From Stratiolaelaps scimitus (Eukaryota > Arthropoda > Arachnida > Mesostigmata > Laelapidae), in NCBI GenBank assembly GCA_019614645.1, contig JABWDB010000003.1, positions 19,801,001 to 19,865,000 on the forward strand: a stretch of 64,000 nt of DNA, given 5' to 3'. The notes under the pieces are model-generated. The model saw only the letters and a program-made list of their open reading frames with translations, made no database searches and had not been told where the DNA came from. Made by a program: the position numbers and the translations under genes. Below, in pieces: positions 1 to 13,738 of the stretch (position 1 is the first letter of the stretch; each line of letters starts with the position of its first letter).

Positions 1-111
1 CTAGGTGTCAAATTTTAATAGGATAATTTAATTTTTTTAAGATAATTTTCTATCTGTCAAATTTTAATGGGATAATTTAATTTTTTAAGATAATTTTCTA
101 TCTGTCAAATT
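1..111. repeat. AT-rich tandem repeat, about 49-bp unit
   Basis: Two full copies and the start of a third follow head to tail. Each begins TGTCAAATTTTAAT and runs through GGATAATTTAA to GATAATTTTCTATC. The copies differ by one or two bases and by the length of a T run. The array reaches the left edge, so its real copy number is unknown. No coding meaning is visible. Confidence 0.8.
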
Positions 112-3100
112 TCCCACGGTTCCTCATTTCGACGTGGTTGCTTTATGACACATTTACCTAATGTCGGGTTTTTTAATGGAGGCGAAATATTCGTGCGCGG
201 TAATATGTTCTCAATCGAATACCGCGTTCGTCATCACCTTCCGCCTGTCCCGGGAACATCGGTGATGATCAGTAGAACCAACTGAAGTTGATTTGGTCTC
301 TAACTCGCGAACTTTTGACAACAACATTGCGAGTCGGTGTCGAATTCGCCGGTGCCGGTATACAATCGTATACCGAATTCTTCGGCTGTGACCGTAGAAA
401 ATACGGATCGGATTACTAGCCTGACCTATACCGAGTTCACAGCAATAGAGATCTGTATAAATGAATCGATCAAATCCTGCCCACCGAACATCAGCACCGT
501 CATTTTCATTGAAAGAAAGAGGGAGATACAAATCTATCATTGTCGACTAGAGGGCAACCTATGAAATTCGACTCGGCACATTTCATCGACTCACCGATCT
601 GAGTCATTGCGAAAAAATCCAATTTCCTAGTAAGCTTGCATGTATATCATGTACCCCTTCATCAATAGCTGGTATATTAACACTGTGATCATGTAATCAC
701 GGCTCTATCGTAGCGGCTTAGCGTTGTAGTCGTGTTTGTAACCACACGGGAAGTTAATAAGATCCACTTTGGCGGCTTATACCACCCCACCCCGTTCTCT
801 CGGTGTCTGGTGACTCAGGCGCTCGAATGAGCCGGCCCAACGTCAACGGCCACGTGCGTCGAAATGTGGTGAATCATCAGGGGGTGACAATCCGAGACCT
901 TACGGCCCAAACGATCCAACTACACTCTGGCCGTCTCCCGTAGCGCATACCTTCGACCGCAGTTAAAACTATATATATGTCTATATTTATTTCTCTCTTT
1001 GTTTCACGAAGAAGATACAGCTTCATCCGTACAGGCATCACTCATACTCGATCTAGCTCCAAAGCGCTTCCGTTGGCGCGCCCAGTTCCCGCTTCGGTTG
1101 GCTAACCTCGGCATAGAGAGTCAGCACCCTTTTATTCACTTGAGCTGTTATACCTCCGTCCTGTAGTTCCAAGCAGATTTCAGGGATTTTACTATTATAG
1201 GTACCGGTCCTTGCATGGTGTCACTGTTATACACCGCTATTGTCGAGGCGAAGTTCGTGACTAATCGGATAGTTGAAGCGTACCTTGTTTAACGGTTCAA
1301 ACTCCCCGTAAACACATTTGACCCTGTCGCATCTAGTAGGGTTATAGTATCTAGTAGAGTTGCGGAGCTTTCCGAACCCCACTGTGTAAAGGAAAGTGGA
1401 ATCCAGAGGAACGTTTCTCCCCTTGTGTTATGCTTACGGATGTAATGGACATTGTGCCTCGGTAGTTGTTCTTTCTCAGGACACCCCATGGTTTACTAGG
1501 GGAACACATTATTTCGTACGGTAGTCAGCATGCTTATAAAATAGCTATTTTAAATAGTGGCGCGAGATGATATTACTTGGCTACGATGTCCTATAAACAC
1601 TAAAGGTGATGACACCGCTCGACAATTTCGAGCTGTTGGAACTCCTGCATGAACTTACGTTATGCCTACCCCGGATTATAGAGCCCCGGATTTGTTGGCT
1701 AAGCAATACCGTATTCCGTCCGAGGAAAAGTCATCACAGTCCACGTTTGCTCCACGTGACTGATCCATTAAGTAGACGTTGATTCATCCATCTCCATCTT
1801 TCTTTCTGCCTCGCTCTAACCACTAATTCGACACGTGCTCAGACACTTAATAATTTCGAAATTTCCCAATATTGTTCTAAACAAGCGCTGCCGCCGCACT
1901 CCAACACCCACGATCTGATCCAGATATTAGATATGGACTCTCGAGCCGGGGGCTACTGTGAGCAGAAGCAGTCGTAGACAAAATCTACGTTGCAGTAACG
2001 GCAATAAACACAGTTCATCATTGACCCATTCCCTTGTGGGCTGTTCACATCATGCGCCACGGGTGCTGTACGTAGTGCTCGTGTCAGCTTAAACTCAAAG
2101 GCTTGACCTACACTATAACACCTTCCCCTTGAATTCCGTCATGTAGCGGCTACAACAGCGGGAGAAGTGGCAGAATCGACCGGCAAATCATTGCTGTCAG
2201 CGGCAGCAATCATCAGGGGTCGCGAGCCGTTGTACAGTTGTCTTCCAATACGTAGAGCAGCAGCAGAACTCTACGGTAGCTCGAGCCAGCATAGCTGGAT
2301 GAGGGAGAGACCCACGAGGGCTGGCATGCCAACAGACAGCACTCAACAACCACTAAGCAGCAGCAGCAACCTGAACTGAACAAATACAGCTACGTCTGGG
2401 AACGATATTTAGCAATTTGAAATGTGATTATTATATGTATAGCAGCAACTGCAAGTATAGTATAGTAGTAGCAGCAGCGGCAGCAACAACACCACTGCCA
2501 GAGCCGCCAGCAGAGAGAGAGAGAGAGAGTCGGAACAGAAAAATGGGTACTCTTCTCGTTATTGTAACCTGTCAATGCAACCTACCAAAAACCGTTTATT
2601 GCATATATGTATAACCTACGCCGATTGCGGTGATCGTGCTGGTGATCCTGGCTAAGTGGATAGAGCTATTATATATCGGCGATAGCGATAGCCAGACGAA
2701 TTACCGCTGCTGCTGCTGCCGTTGTCGCTAAGTTAGTCACCCGAAAAGCGCCGCTCCCTTAAAAGTGTTGAACTGTCCACTTTCCGTTGTTGCTGTTGTG
2801 GCCGTTCTCCAACAGGCCGCTGCCACCATTGGCAGCGTCTCGTGTTGTTGCGCTCACGCTGCTCCTCATAGAACAGGATTATCGTCATGTGACATTCGCG
2901 CAGGAGTCACCTGCTCCCAGCCCATCTATGACAGCCACAAGCGTCGGCCCGTGCCTCGAGTCGTCAACGCGAAACAGCGCTACATTCCCACAAGTTAATA
3001 CACCCACTAGCCACAGCGTGTGCTCGTCTATTCATTCATTCATAGATCTATCCATCATCTATCGGTATATTATTACCAATAAAATACGAGATGGATACTT

Positions 3101-4162
3101 TATACTTTGTAGGAAGCCGCAGCATCAGCGGCAGCAAAAAACGAATTCAGCAGTTTTTTTTTCTATCTTGGTAATGACCGAAATATAATGCTATCGGCCA
3201 GTGCGGTCGGTTCGATAGCTGTTTGCTAGATTGATCTCAACAACTCATATCTATTCAACTCATTTCGATCTCTATGAAAATTGAAAATATACTGACGCAC
3301 CCCAGTAACGTACGCCCAACGGCGAATGCCTGTGGAACCTATACAGAATTAAAATCTCAATCAAAGGTCGGCTACCCGTGCGCGTGACTAGAGCCAGCGC
3401 ATTCGAATCTCAATAGTCCGCTGACTGACTTGTGCCAAAAACTCGGGTGAACTAACTCTTCAATAATTTACTGTTAGCAACAACGAACTGTCCACTATGG
3501 TTTAACGCATTTAGATGCTTTAGATAACGCATTTTATGTCCTTCATATTCCCCACGAAAATCTCCGATCCGATAGAAGTCAGAGCAAATTTCGACTTCTT
3601 CTGCCCACGTCCAATCGCTTACCCAACGCTGTGTGTATATACATGTATATATATTTATATATATATATATAAATCTCCCTACAAATGACACCTACCTGAA
3701 TGACAACTAAGTGAGATACAATAAAATGACCGCAGCAAGCAGACAATCGAATTAGCGTTCCCTGATACCGAAGATGCAACATCCGTCTCTCCTCCCGTCC
3801 GAAACAGCTATCGAACAACAACAGCAACCAGTACCCTCATGCTACCTTATCTATTTTAACAAAGGCGACGAGTAGAAGAAAAAAACGTGAACGCTTGAGT
3901 TTTCGATTGTAATCATAATATCGTAGTTTTTATTCATGCATTCACAATACAACAAACGTAAAACTGTACATTTAACATTTTAAATCATTTTCACTTAAGT
4001 ATACCGCATTTCGTATCTCCCCATGACCCCACCCAGCGCTTCTAGCATAACCATTGCAGCACACTTTAGCTGGTTGTTGTTATTGTTGCCACTATTGCTG
4101 CTGCTGCTGCTGTTATTCTTAGAATTTGCGCTACAACTTGTCAACTTCGCCCGCCGGTTTGC

Positions 4163-4197
<35 letters not shown>

Positions 4198-6572
4198 ACC
4201 CAACAACCCATTCCCGTGTTCACCTAACTCATTGTTATTTTTCCCTCCACATCGGCTGCTGTACCGGCTCCTGCCGGTTTCCAAAACCTAAGCACACCTC
4301 CCCTTATAATCATTATTATAATTACTCTTATTATTCATATTATCCTTAGCATTATTATATAATCTACTACAGCTTCATTTCTCTCTTTCTCTCTCTCTCT
4401 CGCTTTCGCTCTGTCTCGCTATTTCTCGACATGATTTCTTCTTAATCGCTAATTTTTTTCATCATTAACATCGTCACCGTTTCCTCGTCAGCATCATCGT
4501 ATAGTCGTCATTCTCCTCTTCATTATCTCTGTATTTTATTTTATCACCAAGTCAGCAGCTATTAGTCGTCGATATGATTTTGTATGTGATCTTCGATATG
4601 ATACGTTAGAACGATTTTTATTCTGGTAACCAGTTAATTTCGAACTTGTTTTTAGGTGTGCCTGTTTACGTGTTTGCAGATCTTTTCTACACTATTCCCT
4701 GATTCAGCTCTCTTGATAGTTATAATAATAATAAAAATTTTGCTGCATATATATGTATATATATACTCGTATATCTTACTCTTATATATAATCATGGTGA
4801 GATATATACATATATATATATATATGCATGTGTGTGATAATATCTTGAGTCAACAAATCATCGTCATGATCATCGTAGTTCCACTCATATGCACTCTCTC
4901 TCTCTCTCTCGGCCCTCACCTTCGCTGGGTTATGACTCTGTAGTATAATTTTCTTCAGCTCAATTCCGAGACTGATAGATCAACGTGTTGTCTGACAAAG
5001 TACTATTGAATTTATTCATAGACCGTTATGGCCATTATTGGTATTGTTATTGTTGCTTGTGATGGCGGTAAATTCGTACGTTAGCCTACTACACCTACAT
5101 TACGTTGCGCATTTGCCACCTGAACGTTTCATTCTCACCTCGGGTAATTCGTCAGCGAGTAATTTGCCTCCCAACTGGTTCACGTTACATCCGAGTCGCC
5201 AAACGCCACCATACGCTCGAGGACATCCGCACAATGTGTTCGAGGGGTCTAAGCCCCGGCCCCCCGAGACCCCTAATGGGGTCCGTTAAGCCTAACATTG
5301 CTGGTGGTAGCGGTCTCGGTGTGGTGGCGAATTTAATAGCGGCAGAGACACAGGTAGAAGCGCCAGATGTACAGGGGCTGCACTGAGATTGGGTCTAGTT
5401 ACACTGCTTGCGTTAATAAAAAGCTTCGAGAGTTACTGTGCTCGAGCTGGTTATGATGATCGACGGTGGAGTTTGTTATGATTTTACGAGAAATGTGGTA
5501 TTGGGGTTCATTAAGCAAATCCTTATGGTTGTCTTTGTTGTTCAATCTGTATCTATATGTGGCATGTGGATGTTCATCTAGCTCCATCTTTCCTCTTCTG
5601 CCCAGTTGTTTGATGGTAAAACTAATTCGCACGCTCCTCTCCTGTATAGTTATAATGTCATTCATTACATACATACATATATATAGATATATATTTATGT
5701 ATATATATATATATATATGTATGTGTATATATCGAAACCTAATTTAGCAAAAAACAAGGCCTCTGCCCAACGAACACGAGCAGATCCGGGGCGGGGGTAT
5801 AGATAGTATGATCTCCGTCCGACAATGTCACGTTACGATTTTATCATCACCATTCTCTGAATGTAAATGTGCGATCTCTGATATATTAGATACTTCTCTC
5901 TTTTTCTCTGTCTCTCTCTCTCAAGTTCGTCGTCATGTGTCCCGCTGAAGATGTTGGTCGCAGCCGTCCTCCGAGGTCGCAGCCCTCCTCGTCATTAGAT
6001 GAGTGCATCTCCTGCGAGTTCCTTCCGACTCTTTCGTTCGTTGCGTTCGTCGTCCCACCGTCGGGAATGTATCCTGCCGTCCGAATCTCCCATTTCCCTT
6101 CTGTTCGGGCGGGTTTTCAGGGCTGGTTTTCGAGGTGGGGGGCGCTCCGCTTCTGCTGCCCGTGTCTGTCAGTGCTGCCATTCGTCGATTCACTGTGTTT
6201 TGTCTCTCTTGATCTGTTGTTGCTCTGTTTCAATGGCTCCATCACGATATACTCCGGAGCCCCCTCCACCACTGTGCCTGCTGCTGCTGCTGCGGTTGCT
6301 CAGTGGAAGGTAGCTAGCTATTGCTTGCTGTTGCTATTATTTGCCTGCTGACTCTGACACTCGGAGGCCATGAGCTGCTGCTATTACTACTTCTACTATG
6401 ACGACGACGACTGCACTCTCGTTGTTCTTATCTCTCCCTCTCTCTCTCTCTCTCTCTGCTTGCTGCTGGTGGATGCGGTGGTGTAAAAGAGGCGATGGTA
6501 GTTGCTGAAGTTACGAGTTGTTACTGTTGGTGTTGCTGCTCTGTTTGTTTTTTTCGTCGGTCGACGACTGAC
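112..6572. other. Gene-poor region with microsatellites; no supported gene
   Basis: Open frames here are short, and the longer ones run through CAG/CTG, (CT)n or (TA)n tracts. (TA)n tracts sit near 3640-3675, 4168-4195, 4745-4830 and 5680-5730; (CT)n tracts near 4380-4405, 4894-4911, 5895-5922 and 6430-6457. CAG/CTG-rich stretches occur at 2160-2515 and 6270-6310. Part of 5.9-6.57 kb may be the 3' UTR of the minus-strand V-ATPase gene that follows, but no clear minus-strand polyadenylation signal was found. Confidence 0.55.
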
Positions 6573-7043
6573 TTACACGATTCCCGTCGCCTTCGAGTAC
6601 ATGATCAGAGCCACGATCAGGCCGTAGAGACCCAGCACTTCGGCGAAAATGAGAATAAGAATCATACCGACGAATAGGCGGGGCTGTTGCGCAGTGCCGC
6701 GCACTCCTGCATCGCCGACGATGCCAATAGCGAAGCCGGCGGCTAGACCTGACAGGCCGACAGATAGGCCAGCACCAAGGTGTAGGTACGACTTCAACAA
6801 TTTGTAGGGCTCGTTGATGTCCGACGCGATGAGTACGGCCACGACGAGGCCGTAGATGGCGATAATACCCGCCATGACAACGGGAATGATCGATTTCATG
6901 ATCAACTCAGGTCGCATCACCGACATCGCGGCGATACCCGTGCCTGACTTGGCGGTGCCGTAAGCTGCGCCAAGGGCAGAGAACACCATAGCAGATGCGG
7001 CGCCAATCACACCGAAGAATGGGGCGTACGAGGCCTCTGCCAT
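6573..7043 (-). CDS. V-type proton ATPase 16 kDa proteolipid subunit c
   Basis: This is the proteolipid that forms the rotating c-ring of the membrane V0 sector and carries protons into endosomes, lysosomes and secretory vesicles. The protein is 156 residues, the usual size, with four hydrophobic helices. Recognisable blocks are [19 protein letters not shown] (helix 1), [20 protein letters not shown] (helix 2), [18 protein letters not shown] (helix 3) and [18 protein letters not shown] (helix 4). The proton-carrying glutamate is E135 in FAEVLG. I chose the ATG at 7043 because the family starts just before PFFGV; the frame stays open upstream only through a non-ATG start. The whole coding region is one exon, though an AG upstream could be the 3' end of a 5' UTR intron. 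The loop between helices 2 and 3 ([13 protein letters not shown]) and the tail (SKATGIV) differ from the usual arthropod form, so this may be a second paralogue. Identity is certain; paralogue is not. Confidence 0.97.
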   Translation of the reverse strand: MAEASYAPFFGVIGAASAMVFSALGAAYGTAKSGTGIAAMSVMRPELIMKSIIPVVMAGIIAIYGLVVAVLIASDINEPYKLLKSYLHLGAGLSVGLSGLAAGFAIGIVGDAGVRGTAQQPRLFVGMILILIFAEVLGLYGLIVALIMYSKATGIV

Positions 7044-10000
7044 GATGATGTGTGTAAGTTGGTCGGGTTCCTGCACCGGCTAGAAGTTATCGAGTTGAAC
7101 GACAGCGACGGATTCGCTGAGTTGACGACAGAGCAAACTGCTGCGACACGAACGAACGATGATGACGACGACCAACGAATAGGGCACACTGAGATGATAT
7201 ATATATATAACTGGTGGGTTGAGAGATGTTGCACTCGAACTGCCGCTGCTGGCTCCTTGCTGCACTACCGATGCGACGTCCACCAGGCTCTGCACAGAGT
7301 AAGTGACACTCTCAGCCCCAGCCAGGTCGGTCCTCAGCAATGGCCGTATTTTCACGTGACTGCCTCCCGCTGATTGGCTGCCGCAGACTGGCGTAGCGCA
7401 CTGGCGAGAGGAGGCAGCTGCGCGCCAAATTCGATTTGGCATCCTCGCTCGACCACCCGTCTCATGCTGACCGTCGAGATCGAATCGATGCTCGACGTCA
7501 AGAGCGGACTCGATGACCGTATGGTCGGTCGAGGTGACAAAGCACGCCGAAAAAATGCGGTAAACTGCACAACGAGGTAAGATGACCCGTTCGGACATCC
7601 ACCTGTCATACGGGCCCCCCGAATCGTGTACCGCGCCAAATTCGAACATGACAGCTTACACGTCACCAGAAAGCCGGCTTAGAGCGTACTCCGACGACGC
7701 TGAAGTGGAGATCAGCGCCGGCGAGCTTACGGTCTATCATGGGCGCACAACATTTCGCAGCGGGCGCTCATTTTTCAAAAGTCGAATAATCTAAAAGTGT
7801 GACTTGGATCCAATTTCACGTGACATCCCGATGCCCATTGGCCGCTTCCTCGGTGACGTCACGCTAGTAGCGGGTGGATACAGCTGAGGTGCGCCAGTTT
7901 CAAATTGAACAATATATGAATAGGTGAAACGACTCCGCTCACAGTTTCGCTTTTTCATTTTCGAGCGCTCGGTGAAGCCAACCTCGTTAACGTACACCAT
8001 CCGATTATATAAGATGAGACCTAATCACTGTGAGCTTTCTTTAATTCGCCAGAGGGCCGATTTGAAATCCACCATTCGTTCTATACATGAACTCGGATAC
8101 GGGCGAAATGCAAAGTGAAAGACATTACAATTCTAGATTAGCAGGTATATTCTGTAAGGGCAGTTGCTGAAAAAAAGCAAAAGAACAATTCTGTACACAT
8201 GTAGTATGTTGGACGTTCGAGGGAGGAGACGAGTTGGCGTCACAAATTTCTCTCACGGTTTGGTCTTTGCGGAGAAAGCAGATATGAGTTACGGCTGTAA
8301 CTCAAATGAAAAGAAAAGTTGATAACCTTCTAATGAAAGATTTGGCCAGATGCCCATAAACATCTGCATATACCTCAACAGCTGTCCTCTGTGGAGCCAG
8401 TTGTTCTTGAAGGTTGTTATAGCAAAAAAAAGAACAACAGTCAAACTTCTCAGCACAACACAAATCATTTTGCTAATTTAATTATACGTCAACGATCGGA
8501 ACTGTAAAGTTGGAGAAGAGGTGGAAAACGAGAAAAATGTAGCAAAAAAAATAGTTACGGAAAATAAAGTTACTATTTTTCTACTTAATTCAATATGTTC
8601 GATGTTATTAACTCTTGGCAACAGGGTGAGATATCGGCGAAATAATCTGTTATATGTCTCCTATGGGAATGAAGACAATTTCGTTCCCTTGACAAAATTC
8701 ATTCCGGCAAAAGCTGCCCCTCCCCGAACTAATTCTGCTCCGAACCATCGGTTCAATATTCAAAGAAAACTAACAATAATCATCAAAGCATTTTAATAAT
8801 CCACATTACTCTCAATGCATTCGTGAGTTATATATGATGATAGATCATATGAAGCGGCACTATTCGGCTTGTAATGCCGAATCATGACATAACAATAATG
8901 AATAATCGTAATAATACTGAAAATAACGTGTAATTGCTTTGGATATTTTGTTTTCTCTGCTATTTTAGTTCGATTGGAAATATACAACACACAATTACTC
9001 AATGCCATTTTTTGTACGTGTTTTAACGCAAGTCAGCTCATTCACTATTCGTTACATTGGCTGTAATTGAAATCATTTCAGGGCCTGACTGCTATGTAAA
9101 ATCATATCTATTGGCTAATATGAGTCATGAGCATCAGGCAGGCTCTGTAGAGAAGCCGTTGTCTTAATGAGAAATCTTTTAGAGTGATGATACCAGCTTC
9201 AAAGACGAATTCATCGAATCTTAACTACGATTGTGGCACATTAGGCAACTGTCGATCTGCTGTCCGGGGAGACTTTTTCAAGGGGAAGTTGAGTCTCATA
9301 AGGCCCAATGATTTAAATCACACTTAATTCATCTCATGACACCTGTTTCTCCTGTCTGTTATATTGCCGTAAGGTCGAGCCCTAGGTCTCCCAACGCACG
9401 GAGTACAGTATACTTATACAGGTGCGATAAAAAATTTTATTGAAAAAAAACAGAACAAGTGTCTCGTCAATCCGTGTCATCAAGACATTATCGCCTAAAT
9501 TTAGCCTGCAGGATGCAAGACCTCCGAGATAGAATGGAGTATTGCAAGCTCTCTTGTACTAGTTCTTCTAAACTAGAGATATTATCATCATCATCTAAAC
9601 AGAGCGTAACAAAACCTCATATCTGCTTGCGGACATACAGTCCGATGTCAGCAAATACCTAAACGATAATATAAGGCCTTGAAACGTTAGGCAGCTTTCT
9701 TACCTTGTCGCCACAGGTGATTTGGTGATTTTCGATCCAGTCAGTGTCTCGTTTGTGGCACACTTGAAAGGAGTTCTATGGCTCACTACCATTTGATGTT
9801 CGGCCACGAATCATTTGTTGTGAACTTCACTTGTGCGACAGGTTCGTCTTTCTCTCTCAAGATAGCTCTTTGATCTAGTGCTAAAAAATCATCGGGTCAT
9901 AGGCAGAAGTGAATTTAGTGAAAATAACGAAGATAGACAAAAGAACACTGGACCTGAGCAGACGGAGTTGTATATATATATATATATATATACAATAGGT

Positions 10001-12399
10001 CCTCATAGTAATCCCAAGAGCTGAGGCCTGTCAGATAGGGGAACAGCTGAGGGTCAGCTGGAAAAAACAGTTTATATATATATATAATGTGTGTAGGCGT
10101 GACAAGGTCGGCGTTTTCTAATACTTTCTTTGACTGACTAATTGCTAACTGAGTGGACTTTTTGTTAGATATTTGTTTTCTTCCAAGACACCTTCCAACT
10201 GCTCTATTGTTTACTTCGGCATCCCGCTCACGCGAGCGAATACATGTGGGGGCTAGATTGTTCTATTCATGATATCGTTTAGTCAATATAAATAAAATGA
10301 AAATAGCACGCAATAAAGAAAAATATCCTCTTTATTCACTTATGGGATGGAATGCTAGCTAGAGTATATTATATGATATATCCTACATTTCTCGGTCTCT
10401 TTTCCTCCCTGTCAGACTAAGCTCTCTGTTGTACAAAACATAATCATATCATCATGTATATCAAAATGTAAATAAAGATGGCGGCCTTGATCTCGACCTG
10501 CGTCGGGACAACACATGGCCAAACATTAACAATCTCTACTCTCCTTCTCCGTCCAACGAGCGATACTGCTACTATTCTCAGCATTTTCTATATTCTCTCT
10601 TTCTCTCTCATCTACAGCATAGTAATACATATATATATATTTCATAATCTAATAATTCATAATAATAATCTAGCTACTACATGTGCTGTTCTCCATGTTT
10701 ATATAGTAGTAGTAGTAGTTGTTGTTGTCGTCGTATTTATCATTTTATGCTACCAAGTCTATTATTTGCTATTACTGCTGCTGTTAATATTGTACTACAA
10801 GACACTGCATGAGTACGATTCATGAACGGAACGCTTATTACAGCGGTTGTGTTCAAGGCATTACACCCCCCACCCATTTTTGAGTTCTGTTCAAGGGTAC
10901 TACTTTTTCTTCGTTCTCAAATCGCTGCTGGCGATTGTAGCCTGTTTAACGCTAAGCCCCAGATTATCGATTTGTAAGAATCGCCAGATGCCGAGATAGA
11001 CGCTAGCTAACCGATCTCGAGTTAGCTCGCCCCCAGTAAGTCCCCAATGATCAATCCTCTCATCGACTCAATCTGCGGCTATCCCTCTGTCGACTCCCAA
11101 CCTTCCCAGCATTAATGCGACGTAATTAGCCTCGATGAGTTTTAACTCGATTCAACGTTCCTGTACGCGCCAACCGCTGTGTTGAAAAACGTCGTCGTCG
11201 TCATATTACCGTCTCCTCGTTTCGTGTGCTATTTCTCGCGTACGCAGGAGTATTCCAAGTTGTTGTATGAGACGAATGGCCTCTCTCAAATGATTCACGT
11301 TTCTGCCTCTTCCTCCCTTCCCGTCTACAAAAACCGCTCTGGGAATCGAATTTCTGTCCCACTAGCGAAGCGTGTGCGTACGCTGTCAGAGCACGTGACA
11401 GGGAGGTGGTAGGAGGAATCGGTATAGAGCAGAGCAAAACGATATATCATCTTGCGTTCCTCCGTCGAATAATCCCAGGTACGCTCTCGGGCCGTATCTC
11501 AGTACCAGCTCGAAGTATTAATATTGTAATAATAATAATAATTAAATATTATTGTTATTATTGTGTCAACCATCGGCATATGGGTAAGAGCCTGTACTAC
11601 CATTTGGCTGTGTACTATCATTACTGTTCACGGTGGTGTACCAGCAAAACGTACCAAAACGCATTGGACGACTTCGACAGATACAACATCTATCTCTCGG
11701 TTCCATTGCGTCAGTCCCATACAACACCTCATCCACCATATCCGGTACTATCGCAGATATTCTCGTCCGTTACGACACACACACATACACACAGACACAA
11801 ACAGATACAAGCATACACATTGAGGGGGACTGTAATTCCCGAAGGTCCAGTCATGTTCGGTTGAATGTTGTCATCAACTGTGGCATATCACGCACAAGTG
11901 TACTTCGAACGGTTGTCGTTTTCTCCCGGTGACTTTAATTTTGTTTGTACGTTAATGCCAGCTATTACGCACAACTACAGAAACCTGCTTGACTGAGTCG
12001 TTGACGTAAAACATGCAAAACGCCGCCATATCGATACCAGACGCCTATGGCCCAAATATACTACCATATAAATCAAATCATCAATGAAGATAATAGATCG
12101 TCCAGTTCATCGAAATTCAGCTTTGCTAGCAAGCCTTCATAAACAGAAAAATATTCGTTAAGTTAATAAAGAGTCTCTTTTGCTTGAGGATCAAATGTAC
12201 AAAAATCTCGAACCATTATTCGGAATTCTTCGATAACTGACCAGAGTCCTACGACACTCTCGCGCAGTGAACGAATAATTCATCGATCCGTTTGTGTTTG
12301 TGTGTTTGATTCTTGTCGACGATCGTTATCCCGTTTTGTTTCTCGGTTTCTTTCGATGTGGCTTCAGCTGTTCAGCTAATTATCAACATCATGTGCTAA
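7044..12399. other. Intergenic; no supported gene
   Basis: The first few hundred bases probably contain the promoter and 5' UTR of the V-ATPase gene. The rest is AT-rich and lacks convincing exons. (TA)n tracts are at about 9970-9993 and 10073-10087, and a (CA)n-rich stretch at 11780-11818. A copy of a dispersed repeat lies at 9998-10043. A near-match to the YY1/TISU start motif (AAAGATGGCGGCC) is at about 10475, but the frame behind it soon becomes low complexity. Confidence 0.5.
9998..10043 (-). repeat. Dispersed repeat fragment, copy 1
   Basis: Read on the minus strand this stretch gives TGACAGGCCTCAGCTCTT followed shortly by ATTACTATGAGGACCT. The same two blocks occur on the plus strand at 46326-46373, spaced slightly further apart. 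Both copies sit close to a (TA)n tract, which suggests a shared interspersed element. Element class is not known. Confidence 0.6.
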
Positions 12400-13643
12400 T
12401 TAATCATCAGCAGGTTGAACTTCTCCATTGGCGTACCCAATTTCGGAGCTTTTCAAGGTTCCAGCTGAAACGTCCCTTGGCTGTCTCCCATCGAGGCAGG
12501 CTTCGAGCTCCTCGATCGCCCGGTTCAATTGGTCGCTCTGCATTTCCAACGTGATGTTTCGAAGTGACACCCCATCGGCAGCCTGCAGACCTAACGACAG
12601 GCGGTATAGAGGCGTTTCTTGCGACGACAACGCACTACTTGCGACGACCACCTGAACAGAGCAGGGGCAATGTTATGAATGGACAAAGGATTAGTAAGGA
12701 TTATCAACGATGGGAATTAATAGTACCAATAGACTTTTGAAAGCATCGATCGCCCGTTCTTGATGACGACACGCCGTAACAATAGGTCATGCTAATTTTC
12801 AGCATGGATGAGTGAATATTTCCTCTAATCTACTGGCATAATCTAGAAGGGACGAATGACAAAACTGTTCTGGGAACTTGTCAACGTGCGAACGTTTCAC
12901 TTAAGTAGAAATATGGCAGTACTGCAATATATTATCATGTGAAATTGTGGAGAGGTCTATGAGTAGGTCGTATCTATCTGGATCGAAATCGTCGTTTTGT
13001 ACCACCAACCTCAACCTCCCAATCGAAGTGCGTTAGAGCTTGTCGCGGTAAAGAGTCTTCTCTCAGGAATCTCAGCCGAAGTCCCTCTTCGTGACGAAGA
13101 ACGACCTGTCGAAGTTTCTCCTTGTAGGGACTCGAAAGGCGTTCCATAGATACAGGTAGCGAACAATTTCCATCTCCCTAAAGTCATCACGTCAAAGAAA
13201 GGATCAATTTTTAAGTTCTGCTTCCGATGGATGACAATACAGTTCTTTTTCGTGAATCGCATTTGAGACAACGTTAAAAAAAGGACAGAGAATCGAATCT
13301 GTTGAAAAAATTGAAAAGTACCGGGGATCCTGACGGCCTTACCCCACCCATAATCGAACCAATTTGAGGCTCTCAACCAGGTTTACCCGACGCGAAACGT
13401 AACATTGAAAATTTAAGTATAACTTACAAAAAGGCTATGTAACATAAGCCTATAATAAACCGCCACAAGCCTGTTGGCGCGAGATACACTTATACAGCGG
13501 CTAAACTGGATCAAATGTTGGCAATGTGGACTGTTTGTAGTATCTCACAAAAACCTATTTATTGAAAAACGCTTTCGCTTGCCTTTGCAATGGTGATCCT
13601 AGCGTCTCCCCAATATCGACCAACAAAAAATACAATTATAGAA

Positions 13644-13738
<95 letters not shown>

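Noticed and set aside
1289..1489. Minus-strand frame that looked faintly like a retroelement polyprotein piece
   Set aside because: No reverse transcriptase, integrase or protease motif is present, and the flanks show no long terminal repeats.
10478..10825. ATG in an almost perfect AAAGATGGCGGC start context
   Set aside because: The frame turns into TA- and GTT-repeat translation after about 30 residues, and no donor leads to a plausible next exon.
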